The notes: generated by a model from the sequence alone, not told the origin. A stretch of 12,500 bases of DNA from Glandiceps talaboti (GCF_964340395.1 NC_135551.1:21211003-21223502), one strand, 5' to 3'; shown: positions 1-7,531, counted from the first letter of the stretch. A program made the numbers and translations.

Positions 1-300
1 CAAAAATGTCCAACTTTCAAAAAAAATAATGCTACAAGTGTAACATCCCTTACAATGACAAAATCACCAAGACATTATTGGTCAAAATACACTATTTGCC
101 GGAATTATTTGAAAATGTTATCATTCAAGGTATACATTGACAAAATCAACAACAAGCGAGTCTATCAAAAACACTACACGTGTAATATAACAAGGAAAAA
201 AATCACCAATTTACTATTGGTCAAAAAATGATCAACTTTTTAGTTTCTTTTACGTAAAAAACACTGTCAGTGAAATGTAACAGTGAAGAAAATCACTGAG
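1..300. repeat. Decayed tandem-like repeat at the left edge
   Basis: A loose motif recurs three times. It has a segment resembling 'AAGTGTAACA', then about 15 bases later 'AAAATCACCAA' and, in two copies, 'ATTATTGGTCAAAA' or 'CTATTGGTCAAAA'. The 'AATCAC' anchors lie near 62, 201 and 291, so the spacing is irregular (about 139 and 90). Copies are heavily diverged and the array probably begins outside the window. No reading frame is supported here. Confidence 0.4.
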
Positions 301-438
301 AGATGATCTTGACAAAGATGGGTAATTTGGAGACTAAAATTCAATTAGTATACATACAGTGATTGTTAATTAGCCGAGGGGTAGGCCAGACCTGTCACAA
401 GACATTTATTTACAGAGAATGTTAGTAATCATCTGTAG
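301..438. other. Unassigned AT-rich sequence
   Basis: No repeat, RNA or credible coding segment is visible in this short stretch between the left-edge repeat and the more G+C-rich block beginning near 440. Confidence 0.5.
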
Positions 439-530
439 TTGTCTTCTATACATCCTTCTGTTTGGAGTACCACCTTCGTTCACAATCACTTTCCTGGATG
501 TGTTTTCTTTTTGGTTTTTCTGCCTCTTAG

Positions 531-616
531 TCCAACCACTCTAGGCTTGTTTTCATTTAACTGCGATTTACATTTTGTCCGCAAGACAGACAAGTCTGAG
601 ACAATGCCGTCAAGGG
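531..616 (+). CDS. Candidate internal exon, protein unknown
   Basis: An 86-base segment is bounded by strong splice-site look-alikes. On the left is a long pyrimidine tract (about 501-528) ending in CTCTTAG at 530. On the right GTAAGA begins at 617, preceded by AAGGG. One frame is open throughout (P-T-T-L-G-L-F-S-F-N at the start, then V-R-K-T-D-K-S-E-T) and continues open on both sides. The block 440-690 is richer in G+C than its surroundings, as expected for an exon. Against this, the protein is not recognisable, no partner exon is seen, and the minus strand over about 475-660 also has an open frame ending in a basic tail (R-G-R-K-T-K-K-K). This is therefore a splice-site-based candidate, and the coding strand is uncertain. 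Confidence 0.22.
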
Positions 617-766
617 GTAAGAACCAGTCATGGAGTGTTTTTGTTGGCCCACAAAAAACCAGTTGTCTTCATTCTCATTGCTAACTCTATCTCTATTATG
701 TAGTGCTAATTGCACCCCAAAACTGTGAATTAATGGCTAGCTAGAGGGTACTCGCCCACCCCATTT

Positions 767-813
767 AGGACTTGAACATCTGCATTCCGGAACAAAGCCT
801 GTCAGCTTGATAA
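767..813 (-). other. Weak tRNA-like promoter pair (possible SINE head)
   Basis: On the minus strand GTTCAAGTCCT (767-777) matches the tRNA/SINE B-box GGTTCRANTCC well. TTATCAAGCTG (803-813) is a partial A-box, matching about 5 of 7 defined positions. The intervening 25 bases read like a tRNA anticodon-arm region. No acceptor or T-arm stems pair, so this is not a functional tRNA. At best it is the decayed tRNA-derived head of a SINE, and it could be chance. Confidence 0.2.
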
Positions 814-829
814 GAAAACCACCCATCTC

Positions 830-1130
830 AATTATGAGGGATTACTGAACACTGGCATAATGAATTCGCCATTAGATATTATGGGGCCAACAAATCCCAA
901 TGCTTGGCAATGCTAGCGGATTAGTCTTTATTTCAAACAATCAATACTACTTAGCTAAGTTGCATCTATAAACTATCTAATTGGCAGGGTCTTTAGCTCT
1001 AACGTTTTCCCATTCAAATGCAAAGAAGCTGGGGGTCTAGAGAAGAGAGAGGAGGGGAGGTGGTATTTAAGAAAACAACAAAAGCTAGCCACTAATCTGA
1101 ACAGAGATAATTAGGCCTCGTCAATGAGCA
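830..1130. other. Complex non-repetitive stretch with homeodomain-type cores
   Basis: This stretch has few homopolymers and is less AT-skewed than the rest of the window. It contains several short motifs typical of developmental enhancers: CTCAATTATGAG, GCGGATTAG (a GGATTA bicoid/Otx-type core near 917-923), CAATCAATA, CTAATTGG and CATTCAAATGCAAA. No reading frame is convincing. It could be a conserved non-coding element, but only cross-species alignment would show that. Confidence 0.2.
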
Positions 1131-1313
1131 CAGAGTTGTGTCTACCTATTTAGCTGTATTTAGTCGTTGCTATGTCTCCAAGTTTATTACATGTTTGTCA
1201 CAGGAAAAGTGCAGTCATTGTATCTAATAAAAGAGACATTTGTTAAAACAATGAGCTGTTTTTTTCAATTACCATTGCTCACTTAAGTTTTACAGTCAAT
1301 ACAAAACTGTTAC

Positions 1314-1348
1314 GCTGAAATCTACACCCTACATGCTGAAATCTACAC
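1314..1348 (+). repeat. Two-copy 21-bp tandem repeat
   Basis: GCTGAAATCTACAC occurs exactly at 1314-1327 and again at 1335-1348, flanked on both sides by CTGTTAC-type sequence. It is a simple short duplication with no coding meaning visible. Confidence 0.8.
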
Positions 1349-1520
1349 TGTTACATTTCTTACCTTCTATACTTTTATCGTTAACACCTATCAGTGTCTC
1401 AGCTTTTGTTTTAAAAATCAATTCGTTCTCATCAAATTTTGAAAACAGTGTTAGTGGGGTTTCTTTGTAGTGGTAGACACTGAGGAGCAATTACTGTACA
1501 GTTATACTGAACAGAGCTGA

Positions 1521-1546
1521 TCTCTGTGTGTGTGTAAACACAGAGA
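1521..1546. repeat. Small hairpin with a TG microsatellite
   Basis: TCTCTGTGT (1521-1529) is the exact reverse complement of ACACAGAGA (1538-1546), with a TG-rich 8-base loop. It probably arose from short TG/AC repeat expansion. Confidence 0.7.
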
Positions 1547-1716
1547 ATACACTACATATTATTTCATACACACTTGTCTATGGTGGTTTCAGTGCTGCAA
1601 CTGTGCTGTCTGATGAACATGTCTCCTTACATTGCAAAAAAAAAAAACGGAAAGAAATTTACAGCAGTTTTACAGGAACATCTTCATGAAATGAATACTG
1701 ATTTCATATTCCACAG

Positions 1717-1941
1717 ATACTGATCATAAATTCACAGTTAGAAGTTTTCCACTCTTCCAATGAAAATAAAGGGAACCTTGTTGAACATCTTATTGCCCTT
1801 GCTTCGGGTTATGGGAAGGAAATGCTGCAAACAAGTGGTCAAATGATGCCTTTGAGTGATTTAGCCCTCAAGGAAACACTCGGGGCATCTTTGCGGAAGT
1901 ACTACTTGGAGGATCTTAAGGAAGTACTTGGAGCATCTTGA
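1717..1941 (+). CDS. Candidate terminal exon or exon fragment, protein unknown
   Basis: The frame is open from 1702 and stops at TGA 1939-1941. A plausible 3' splice acceptor (TTTCATATTCCACAG, ending at 1716) would give a 74-codon exon. The translation is unlike the shadow frames elsewhere: it is helix-friendly, lacks low-complexity runs, and contains segments such as GNLVEHLIALASGYG and MMPLSDLALKETLGAS followed by YYLEDLKEVLGAS. Local G+C is higher than in the flanks. An AATAAA lies at 2030-2035, about 90 bases past the stop, as a last exon would have. The end of the frame overlaps an imperfect duplication (GGAAGTACTACTTGG at 1894, GGAAGTACTTGG at 1919). I do not recognise the family. Open frames this long do occur by chance here, so the case rests on composition plus the acceptor, not length. 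Confidence 0.3.
   Translation: MLIINSQLEVFHSSNENKGNLVEHLIALASGYGKEMLQTSGQMMPLSDLALKETLGASLRKYYLEDLKEVLGAS
1894..1940 (+). repeat. Imperfect two-copy duplication
   Basis: GGAAGTACTACTTGGAGGAT followed by CTT is nearly repeated as GGAAGTACTTGGAGCATCTT, the second copy lacking three bases. It lies at the 3' end of the exon candidate and keeps its frame open until the TGA. Confidence 0.7.
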
Positions 1942-2516
1942 AGAGTCCTTTCATGTGTTTGTTAGTGGGTAACATTCCTCTAGAGTGGGCAATTACCGGG
2001 GACTTGAAAACATCTAAATCCCTGGGGATAATAAACGTAATGGCTGATTTTGTTTTTGGGGGTGCTTAAGTTGAAGGGCCCACCCTTTAGTCAGAGGTGA
2101 AATAGACAATACCTTAATTGCATGCTCATTATGATCAATATTAATCGGTTCTAATTGGTCTCTCTTTAATGAAACTAATCAAGCGTGCTTCGGGTAAACT
2201 GGGAAAAACTTCCAGGACCATAAGACCCTTGTTGTGACACAAATAGATGGAAAATTAGTGTGGAAATCCAGCGGGTGAAATTTATCAAGCAGAAACATCG
2301 ATAAAAAGGAGGATAAGTCGACCTGGTGGGATTTTGATCACAATCTCTCAGCGTTCCTTTCATGTTTTCTATAGGTGGAAGTGGTGGGTTTACTCTTTCT
2401 ACACTGGCCATGGGGTGCCAAAATCTATCAGCAATTCAATGGTCATGCACACAAAGCAAAGAAACACGGCTAGTGTGATTACAGTGATGAGCTGACAAAA
2501 GTATACACACATGCCT
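1942..2516. other. Unassigned moderately complex sequence
   Basis: This stretch is less homopolymeric than average. It includes AATAAA at 2030-2035 and several TAAT-type cores around 2100-2170 (CTTAATTG, AATATTAATCGG, CTAATTGG). A minus-strand frame at 2175-2411 gives no recognisable protein. No repeat or RNA gene is seen. Confidence 0.4.
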
Positions 2517-2517
2517 C

Positions 2518-2543
2518 GATAAAAAAACGATTTTTTTTTTATC
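2518..2543. repeat. A/T hairpin
   Basis: GATAAAAAAA, then CGA, then a T10 run ending in ATC, can form a roughly 10-bp stem. It is likely a by-product of adjacent homopolymers. Confidence 0.5.
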
Positions 2544-2736
2544 TGAAGATAGATCTGAACGTTTGGCTGTACTCCTGGTTCACTTTATGTGACTATTGCA
2601 TATTTTGTTGTCTTTTGTTCATAGAAACAAGGTGTTCTACATATTTATAAAAAATATATTCTGTATTGAGTAGGTACCTACAAATATATTGTAGGTATAT
2701 GTACACTATACACCAAATTTTGGATGCCCCCCTTTT

Positions 2737-2762
2737 GGGGTGGGGGGTGGGGGGGGGAGGGG
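2737..2762 (+). other. G-quadruplex-type G tract
   Basis: Runs of 4, 6, 9 and 4 G are separated by single T, T and A bases, an ideal short-loop G-quadruplex pattern on the plus strand. A C6 run at 2727-2732 lies just upstream and could compete by pairing with the G runs. TTTTGGATG occurs on both sides, at 2718-2726 and 2763-2771. Confidence 0.85.
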
Positions 2763-2816
2763 TTTTGGATGTTCAGCTTGGTGACTGTATACATGTTCTA
2801 TATTCCAAATATTCCA

Positions 2817-2995
2817 AACTCATTGGTAACATAAACAAGGTTTGTTATAATGAAGTGTTCAGTATAGTGAAGCATAGTGTCACCTCTTTAACCTGAACTC
2901 ATTGGGAACATGAACATTATTTGCTATAATGAGGTGTTCAGTATAGTGTGTTTAAGCATAGTGACCTCTTTACTCTGAACTCATTGAAAACATGA
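2817..2995 (+). repeat. Three-unit tandem repeat, about 80 bp
   Basis: The anchor AACTCATTG recurs at 2817, 2896 and 2978 (spacing 79 and 82). Within units, 'TTATAATGAAGTGTTCAGTA' and 'GCTATAATGAGGTGTTCAGT' correspond, followed by TAGTG, AAGCATAGTG and CACCTCTTTA. The third unit is partial and more diverged. Part of a long frame (2666-2896) runs through the first unit and is not a gene. Confidence 0.8.
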
Positions 2996-3432
2996 AAACC
3001 GTTTGTTGTCAACTAAGTGCATGCCATAGTTTCAGTAAAAGATGCACTCTACTGGAAATCTATATTGCAAATAACTTTTTTCTTTTTACAACTAATGTGT
3101 CCTTACCACTAAAATACCTGTTGATAAAAAAAATGTGAACATTTTGTACATGTACTGTATACTGACTTACAGCATCACTGTAGTCTGATAAGTACATAGT
3201 GTATATATTGAATACACAGTTAATTGCACACTGTGATGGCAACGTTTTCTATCATCTCATACTAGTGCCAAAATTTAGATCTCGCTCATAAATTATTTTT
3301 AAGTAGCGGTATTTTGTTAAGGGTGGGAAACATGTCAAATCTATTCAATTTACCATGGTATTCTACCAACGTTCCCTACCAAAAATAAGGTACAACTTCA
3401 AAGTTTGCAGTAAAATTTGGCAAATTTCACCT

Positions 3433-3446
3433 GTTGCCATGGTTAC
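3433..3446 (+). promoter_or_regulatory. RFX X-box-like motif
   Basis: GTTGCCATGGTTAC resembles the RFX-family X-box, two half-sites around AT (GTTGCC-AT-GGTAAC type). The left half is ideal and the right half has one departure (GGTTAC). A related perfect palindrome, TACCATGGTA, lies 80 bases upstream at 3351-3360. Motif match only. Confidence 0.25.
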
Positions 3447-3817
3447 TGAATTTCAACAATATCACTTTTTAAATCAAGAGAACATACTGAATGAAGTCTT
3501 CTATTTTATACATATATGATATTCTCAAATAAATGTGTGGGTTTTTTTTTTATGAAATAGGACAGGCGTAGTGACACAATATTTTACTAGATGACCCAAT
3601 GACCTATTTACTACAAATACAGTGGTTTATAAGGATACAACATATTTCACTGGCATCTACAATCTGTAAAGGAGATTTATCAACCACAAAAATGAATAGA
3701 GAGAGAAAAAAAACAATTTCAATATTTCCATTACAAGCTAGGGCATATGGTGACGTGTCAAGGCCAAATGAAGTGAAACATCGTAATTATGTAAATACAC
3801 CCATTATGAATATTTAT

Positions 3818-3835
3818 AAAAAAAAAAAAAAAAAA
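3818..3835 (+). repeat. A18 homopolymer
   Basis: An uninterrupted run of 18 A bases. No target-site duplication or upstream retroposon body could be recognised beside it, so I call it only a homopolymer. Confidence 0.9.
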
Positions 3836-4439
3836 CATTGGATATTATATTAAGGCCTAAACAAAATAATTGCTTTTTCCAGTTTCAAGACCCAAACTAG
3901 TTTTTCACTGCCGATCCTATGCTTTTTTTAATGTATTCGAGAGAATGAAATTGTGAAGTATTGCAAGAAATAGTGGATGCAGAAACTGACATCACTACTC
4001 AATATAAAACTGTTTTTCCAATCTGTAATGGATGTACATCTGATGGGAAGAAACTGATAATACAGAGACCATATGGAAAACAACGGAAAACATAACTACC
4101 TGAACTAGACACTCACATATGAAGAAAAATTTTTTTTTTAAATAAAGCAAAAAAAAAAAAAAATTGAGCGTAATCAGAACAACATAATTTTTTTTTGTTA
4201 AGCCTAAGTGTTATTTCAACTAAAAAGTGAATTGTTGCAATATGGTGACAGATACAAATTCTACAATAAGGTCCTTCTGTTCCATTTTCTTTTCATATAC
4301 TGTATTTGTATAATGATAATAGGTAATTCATCACAAAATCTGTACAAAAACTAAATACTAGAAATTGAACTATGTCTATATTTAACACATACAACAGTTA
4401 CTATAATTTATAGATACATGCACAGCCTGCCGACACTAG

Positions 4440-4800
4440 GTAGATTGTATGCAAATTATGTATTATGATCACCTTGTCAGCTGAAATCAATACAGTGGGA
4501 CATTCCTAAAGAAATATGAAATTACCTAAAAACAGTTTCACAAATAAGTACGATCTCATACCAAGGCACCTGGCACATGAATGACAATATGCAAATTATG
4601 CCCTACAGTATTTTGCCATGCTATTGGCTGGTTAACTCATACCAGGTCACCTGGTATACAGGAAAAATAAAATGCAAATTATGTATTCTGTAATTGCTAC
4701 TGGCTATTAAACTGGCAGCAGGCCACCTGTTACACATGAAGGATAATATGTTAATTAAGTTGTTTGCTATAAATTATAATACTGTTGGCTGTTAACACAT
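4440..4800 (+). repeat. Tandem repeat of about 80-bp units carrying octamer and E-box motifs
   Basis: ATGCAAATTATG recurs at 4449, 4589 and 4672, with a diverged ATGTTAATTAAG at 4748. CACCTG recurs at 4567, 4648 and 4724, and TTGGCTGTTAAC-type sequence ends several units. The gap of 140 between the first two anchors suggests one very diverged or shortened unit; the later ones are 83 and 76 apart. ATGCAAAT is the POU octamer consensus and CACCTG a Snail/ZEB-type E-box, but here they may simply be part of the repeat. Confidence 0.6.
4639..4657. repeat. 19-bp perfect palindrome centred on an E-box pair
   Basis: ATACCAGGT, a central C, then ACCTGGTAT. The two 9-base arms are exact reverse complements and place two CAGGT half-sites back to back. 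It lies inside one unit of the 4440-4800 array; the other units have only one side (CACCTG). Confidence 0.75.
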
Positions 4801-4860
4801 AGTGAGAATCTGAAAACCTACTCCTTTGCTTTCAATTTCAAACCAGTTCTATGCAGTTAC

Positions 4861-4888
4861 AGCTAAAATGATGTAGGCTTGGTGTTTC
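4861..4888 (+). repeat. Left terminal inverted repeat of the 395-bp element
   Basis: Pairs with 5226-5253, matching at 27 of 28 positions. Similarity stops abruptly on the inner side after GGTGTTTC, as expected of a terminal inverted repeat. Confidence 0.75.
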
Positions 4889-5225
4889 CTTCATTGCCAG
4901 GACATTTAATACACGCCCTCAGACACAACTTATATTGCAAAAGAAACAATTACATAGGTGCCGTGCATAGTGGGGGTGTAGAAGTAGTCAAGTTGAAATG
5001 TTGATTATCAATTAGGAAATGAACAATTGCAGCCATTAAAATCATCATCAAGTCCATGTGCAATGTTTTCATTAGAAGCCTGTTTTTATTGCACAGTGAA
5101 AGAATAGCAATGCTTATCAGTGTTCAATGTGATTGGGCAAAGGATCCTGCTGTGTTTATTGTGTCTCTGTTATTGTTAGTCTAGAATTGAAATATGTCTA
5201 TAGCTCTGTTTCAAAAACATAATGT

Positions 5226-5253
5226 GAAACACCAAGCCTACACCATTTTAGCT
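5226..5253 (-). repeat. Right terminal inverted repeat of the 395-bp element
   Basis: Reverse complement of 4861-4888 with a single A/G difference at position 11 of the repeat. Confidence 0.75.
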
Positions 5254-5259
5254 TTAATC

Positions 5260-6000
5260 AATTTAATTTTAATATGGTGGGTTGATAGTAATATATCGCC
5301 ACTATACAATATAAATATTACCAGGAGAGATGTTTATTTTTGAGGGATAATTTACAAAAAAAATCGCAGTGAAATCATCAAACTTGAAATAGTTCAAACA
5401 CACTTTAATGAAAGAAATCGACGAGCAGGAAAAAAAAAAGAATTGACACTGACACGCTTGCATGCGCAAGACCCGGAAATGAACATATCGTAGTACTAAC
5501 ACCCAGATCAAATGTCTGTCTGTCTTCAGGGCTTCCATAATAACACTCTACTCATCTCTTGTGATAAGAAACTCAAACCAAGGGAGTCAAAGAAAAAGTT
5601 TAGGAGAAAATCATCCAGAATAATACTATCTTGAAATCTTATCAGGTACTAATAGACAATGAAGGGTTGTTTTTTGTGTCTGACAAAGGTGACATCTTCA
5701 AACAAATTGTTACATTAACATTTGATGCAGTACTTGCACCTTTGCTCTATCAGTGAGCTGGCTTATGGTTGCATTACATGTAAGTTCTTTCTGTCTGTTC
5801 CCAAGGGTCAGAAAAATGATTCCCAAATGTAGATTTTTTTGTGTCGCGAGAAGGAATTAGTGTGAAAACATCATCCCTCTTTCTTTCGCTTATAAGCTGA
5901 TTTCTAGTTTTGAGTTTAGTTTATTTTCATCATCATAATTCCCTGCTCAGAATTCCTTTCATTTCCTTAGTTGTGTGTTGAGGTAAAATGAAAGGTAAAA
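5260..6000. other. Unassigned sequence
   Basis: No repeat, RNA gene or credible coding region is seen. The minus-strand frame at 5302-5538 translates to a phenylalanine- and serine-rich string from AT-rich sequence and is not convincing. A GTAAGT-like donor near 5780, preceded by the acceptor-like CTTTGCTCTATCAG, would enclose only about 27 bases and is not called. Confidence 0.4.
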
Positions 6001-6160
6001 TATATATTTATTTTTATTTCATTTATCTATTTATTTATTCAGCTTTGACGTAATGTCAGGATGAGTCACACAGGCGACTAACACCTATAGAAAGTGACCC
6101 TCCACAATAGAGCAAAAACAAATTGCACATACAAATGAATGCGATAAAAAGACATGTAAA
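6001..6160 (-). mobile_element. Possible 3' end of a truncated retroposon
   Basis: Read on the minus strand, 6160 to 6041 is moderately complex sequence that runs directly into a tail made of AAATA/AATAAATA-type units (6040 to 6001). That is the usual form of the 3' end of many invertebrate non-LTR elements and SINEs. The body includes TGTGTGACTCATCCTGACAT. Neither a reverse transcriptase segment nor clear target-site duplications are visible, and the upstream boundary is uncertain. Confidence 0.3.
6046..6068 (+). promoter_or_regulatory. CRE/ATF-like and AP-1-like motifs side by side
   Basis: TGACGTAA at 6046-6053 and a perfect TGAGTCA at 6062-6068 are separated by eight bases. Both are bZIP-type sites. 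They lie within the suspected retroposon end, so they may be a property of the repeat. Confidence 0.25.
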
Positions 6161-6798
6161 ATATATAACACAAGAGACACCATAAATATGTATACAGACA
6201 TAACACAGTATGACAAACACTACATGACATGACACTGCACGGTTTAAAACAGACTTTTCTAATAAAATCTGACCACCTGTTTTAGGTTTTGGTCGTCTAC
6301 AATAAGATGCTAGTGGTGGTCCATATACATATTAAGTAACTACCAATGGGAGATTTGTTTTATCTCTGGGTTTCCCATCACCTTTGTCTACATGTGTTTT
6401 TTTTTATCTATGGATAATCTCTGCAATTTCTGATCTTAACAATGCTGCAGTTAGCTTTCTCTTCATGAAATACAAAATTAGAATAAAAGAATGCCTTAGA
6501 CTCTCATTGAGCAGATTGGTAAAAAACATAGCAATCAGTTCTCAGAAATAATCGTGTTACACAAAGTTCTAATTACTTATTAAGTAATATTTTGCCTGTT
6601 CAGGCATTGTCAAATACAATACTATATTAACTGTCAGTTTGCTGGCTTTACTGACAGAATCTTCATCAGAATAGAAGACAAGGGACAACACCTTGAACAG
6701 TGAAGAGGGGCATACTAATGTCATCACCTCTATAATCAAGCCATTGCCACTATACTGTCTAGCCCCACCCCTACCACCACCGTCCTTTAAAGCCCAAG
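6161..6798. other. Unassigned AT-rich sequence
   Basis: No supported gene or repeat family is recognised. The overlapping frames at 6569-6901 (minus) and 6693-7010 (plus) cross the C23 run and translate to glycine or proline runs, so they are shadows. The second also runs into the transposon starting at 6914. Confidence 0.5.
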
Positions 6799-6821
6799 CC
6801 CCCCCCCCCCCCCCCCCCCCC
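6799..6821 (+). repeat. C23 homopolymer
   Basis: A run of 23 C bases, preceded by the C-rich CCCCACCCCTACCACCACCG (about 6763-6782). The minus strand is a G23 run able to form quadruplexes, and length here is prone to sequencing and replication slippage. Confidence 0.9.
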
Positions 6822-6908
6822 ATCCATCTCTTGTCACATGATGCTTTTTGTAGTATATGTGATACATTATCTCTTGGAATATTCAAAGAAATCAGTGTCA
6901 AAACAAAT

Positions 6909-6913
6909 CAGCA
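6909..6913 (+). repeat. Target-site duplication, left copy, left side (CAGCA)
   Basis: CAGCA directly abuts the first base of the left MITE copy and is repeated exactly at 7532-7536, directly after its last base. Confidence 0.8.
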
Positions 6914-7531
6914 CACTACAACATTTTACCCACAACACTCTCTGATTTATAGTGTTGGACATCATCTCCTTGAAGTCAGACAAATCTCACCAGTGTATAG
7001 GGTTTTGTAAAAACATTTTTTCCATTTGGCAAGCATAGAATTGCCACTGATGAATTTCTGAATACCCATTTTCAACGGTTCTGGTATCAGTGAATTATTG
7101 TAGATGGAGTAGCAATTTTAGGAATTTGTCAGCAGATTTTCTTGAAAGACATGCAGAATATTTGCAACGAAACTAAGGAAAATATATGCACCTATTATGA
7201 CTTTGCCAAAGATATAGATTTATTTGAATAGGTATGACAAAAGAAATTTACATACTAAAACTTATCATACACACTGACTACCCAAGTTATTGACACTTTG
7301 ACAGTGAAAAGTGTTTTATTCACAGCACATGCTTAATTTAGTTGTTAGTTCATTTTTGTACAAAATTTACAACTTTATTTTTGATTCCTAACCGTACTTT
7401 TGCTACATATTAATTAAACTTAATTACTATGCTTAAAATGTTGAAAATTATGGATTATTGAAAAAGTTATAAAATAAGGAACCTCCAAGCATACCAATCA
7501 GAGAGAGTTGTGGGTAAGATATTGTACAGTG
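6914..7531 (+). mobile_element. MITE-like element, copy 1 (618 bp)
   Basis: A non-autonomous DNA transposon copy. It has terminal inverted repeats of about 34 bp: the inner end reads, inward, CACTGTACAATATCTTACCC then ACAACTCTCTCTGA. The outer end has the same sequence with a two-base deletion near its tip (CACT--ACAACATTTTACCC) and one substitution (ACAACACTCTCTGA). Perfect 5-bp direct repeats (CAGCA) flank it. No transposase frame is present inside. The second copy in opposite orientation at 7645-8264 is about 95% identical by eye across the whole length. The 5-bp duplication and CACTGTA terminus best fit Transib/RAG-like transposons (5-bp duplications, CACWRTG-type termini). The last base departs from that consensus, and a hAT group with 5-bp duplications is an alternative. 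Confidence 0.88.

Larger units (their letters stand above)
3000..4430. other. Long AT-rich stretch with no supported gene
   Basis: This is mostly AT-rich sequence with homopolymers: a T run near 3542-3550, A18 at 3818-3835, a T10 run near 4130-4139 and an A-rich run near 4150-4163. The reading frames at 3060-3242 (minus) and 3599-3853 (plus) show no recognisable protein, and the latter ends in the A18 run as poly-lysine. TGACGTGTCA at 3751-3760 is a bZIP-type core, but a single copy means little. The only other item I would single out is the X-box-like site, listed separately. Confidence 0.5.
4860..5254. mobile_element. Candidate short non-autonomous DNA transposon
   Basis: The 28 bases at 4861-4888 (starting AGCTAAAATG, ending CTTGGTGTTTC) match the reverse complement of 5226-5253 with one mismatch. 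The inverted repeats enclose about 340 bp with no supported reading frame, the layout of a MITE. TA occurs immediately outside both ends if one extra base is taken on each side (TA at 4858-4859 and 5255-5256), which would suit a Tc1/mariner-type element beginning CAG. TTA flanks would alternatively suit PIF/Harbinger. A 2-3-bp duplication is weak evidence, so the superfamily is undecided. Confidence 0.55.

Noticed and set aside
439-684. 81-codon plus-strand frame as a complete small gene
   Set aside because: The length fits chance, the start codon has no support, and the better-supported item is the internal segment 531-616 with splice-like ends.
767-813. A functional tRNA gene on the minus strand
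   Set aside because: The B-box is good but acceptor, D and T stems do not pair; kept only as a weak SINE-like note.
730-1095. Inverted pair TTAATGGCTAGCT / AGCTAGCCACTAA as transposon ends
   Set aside because: Only 12 of 13 bases match, similarity does not extend and no target duplication is seen.
2030-2035. AATAAA as a proven polyadenylation signal
   Set aside because: Common by chance in AT-rich DNA; used only as supporting context for the exon candidate at 1717-1941.
5740-5785. Micro-exon between CTTTGCTCTATCAG and GTAAGT
   Set aside because: Only about 27 bases with no partner exon or recognisable peptide.
6569-7010. Overlapping 110-codon minus and 105-codon plus frames
   Set aside because: Both cross the C23/G23 run and C-rich flank, giving glycine or proline runs, and the plus frame enters the transposon at 6914.
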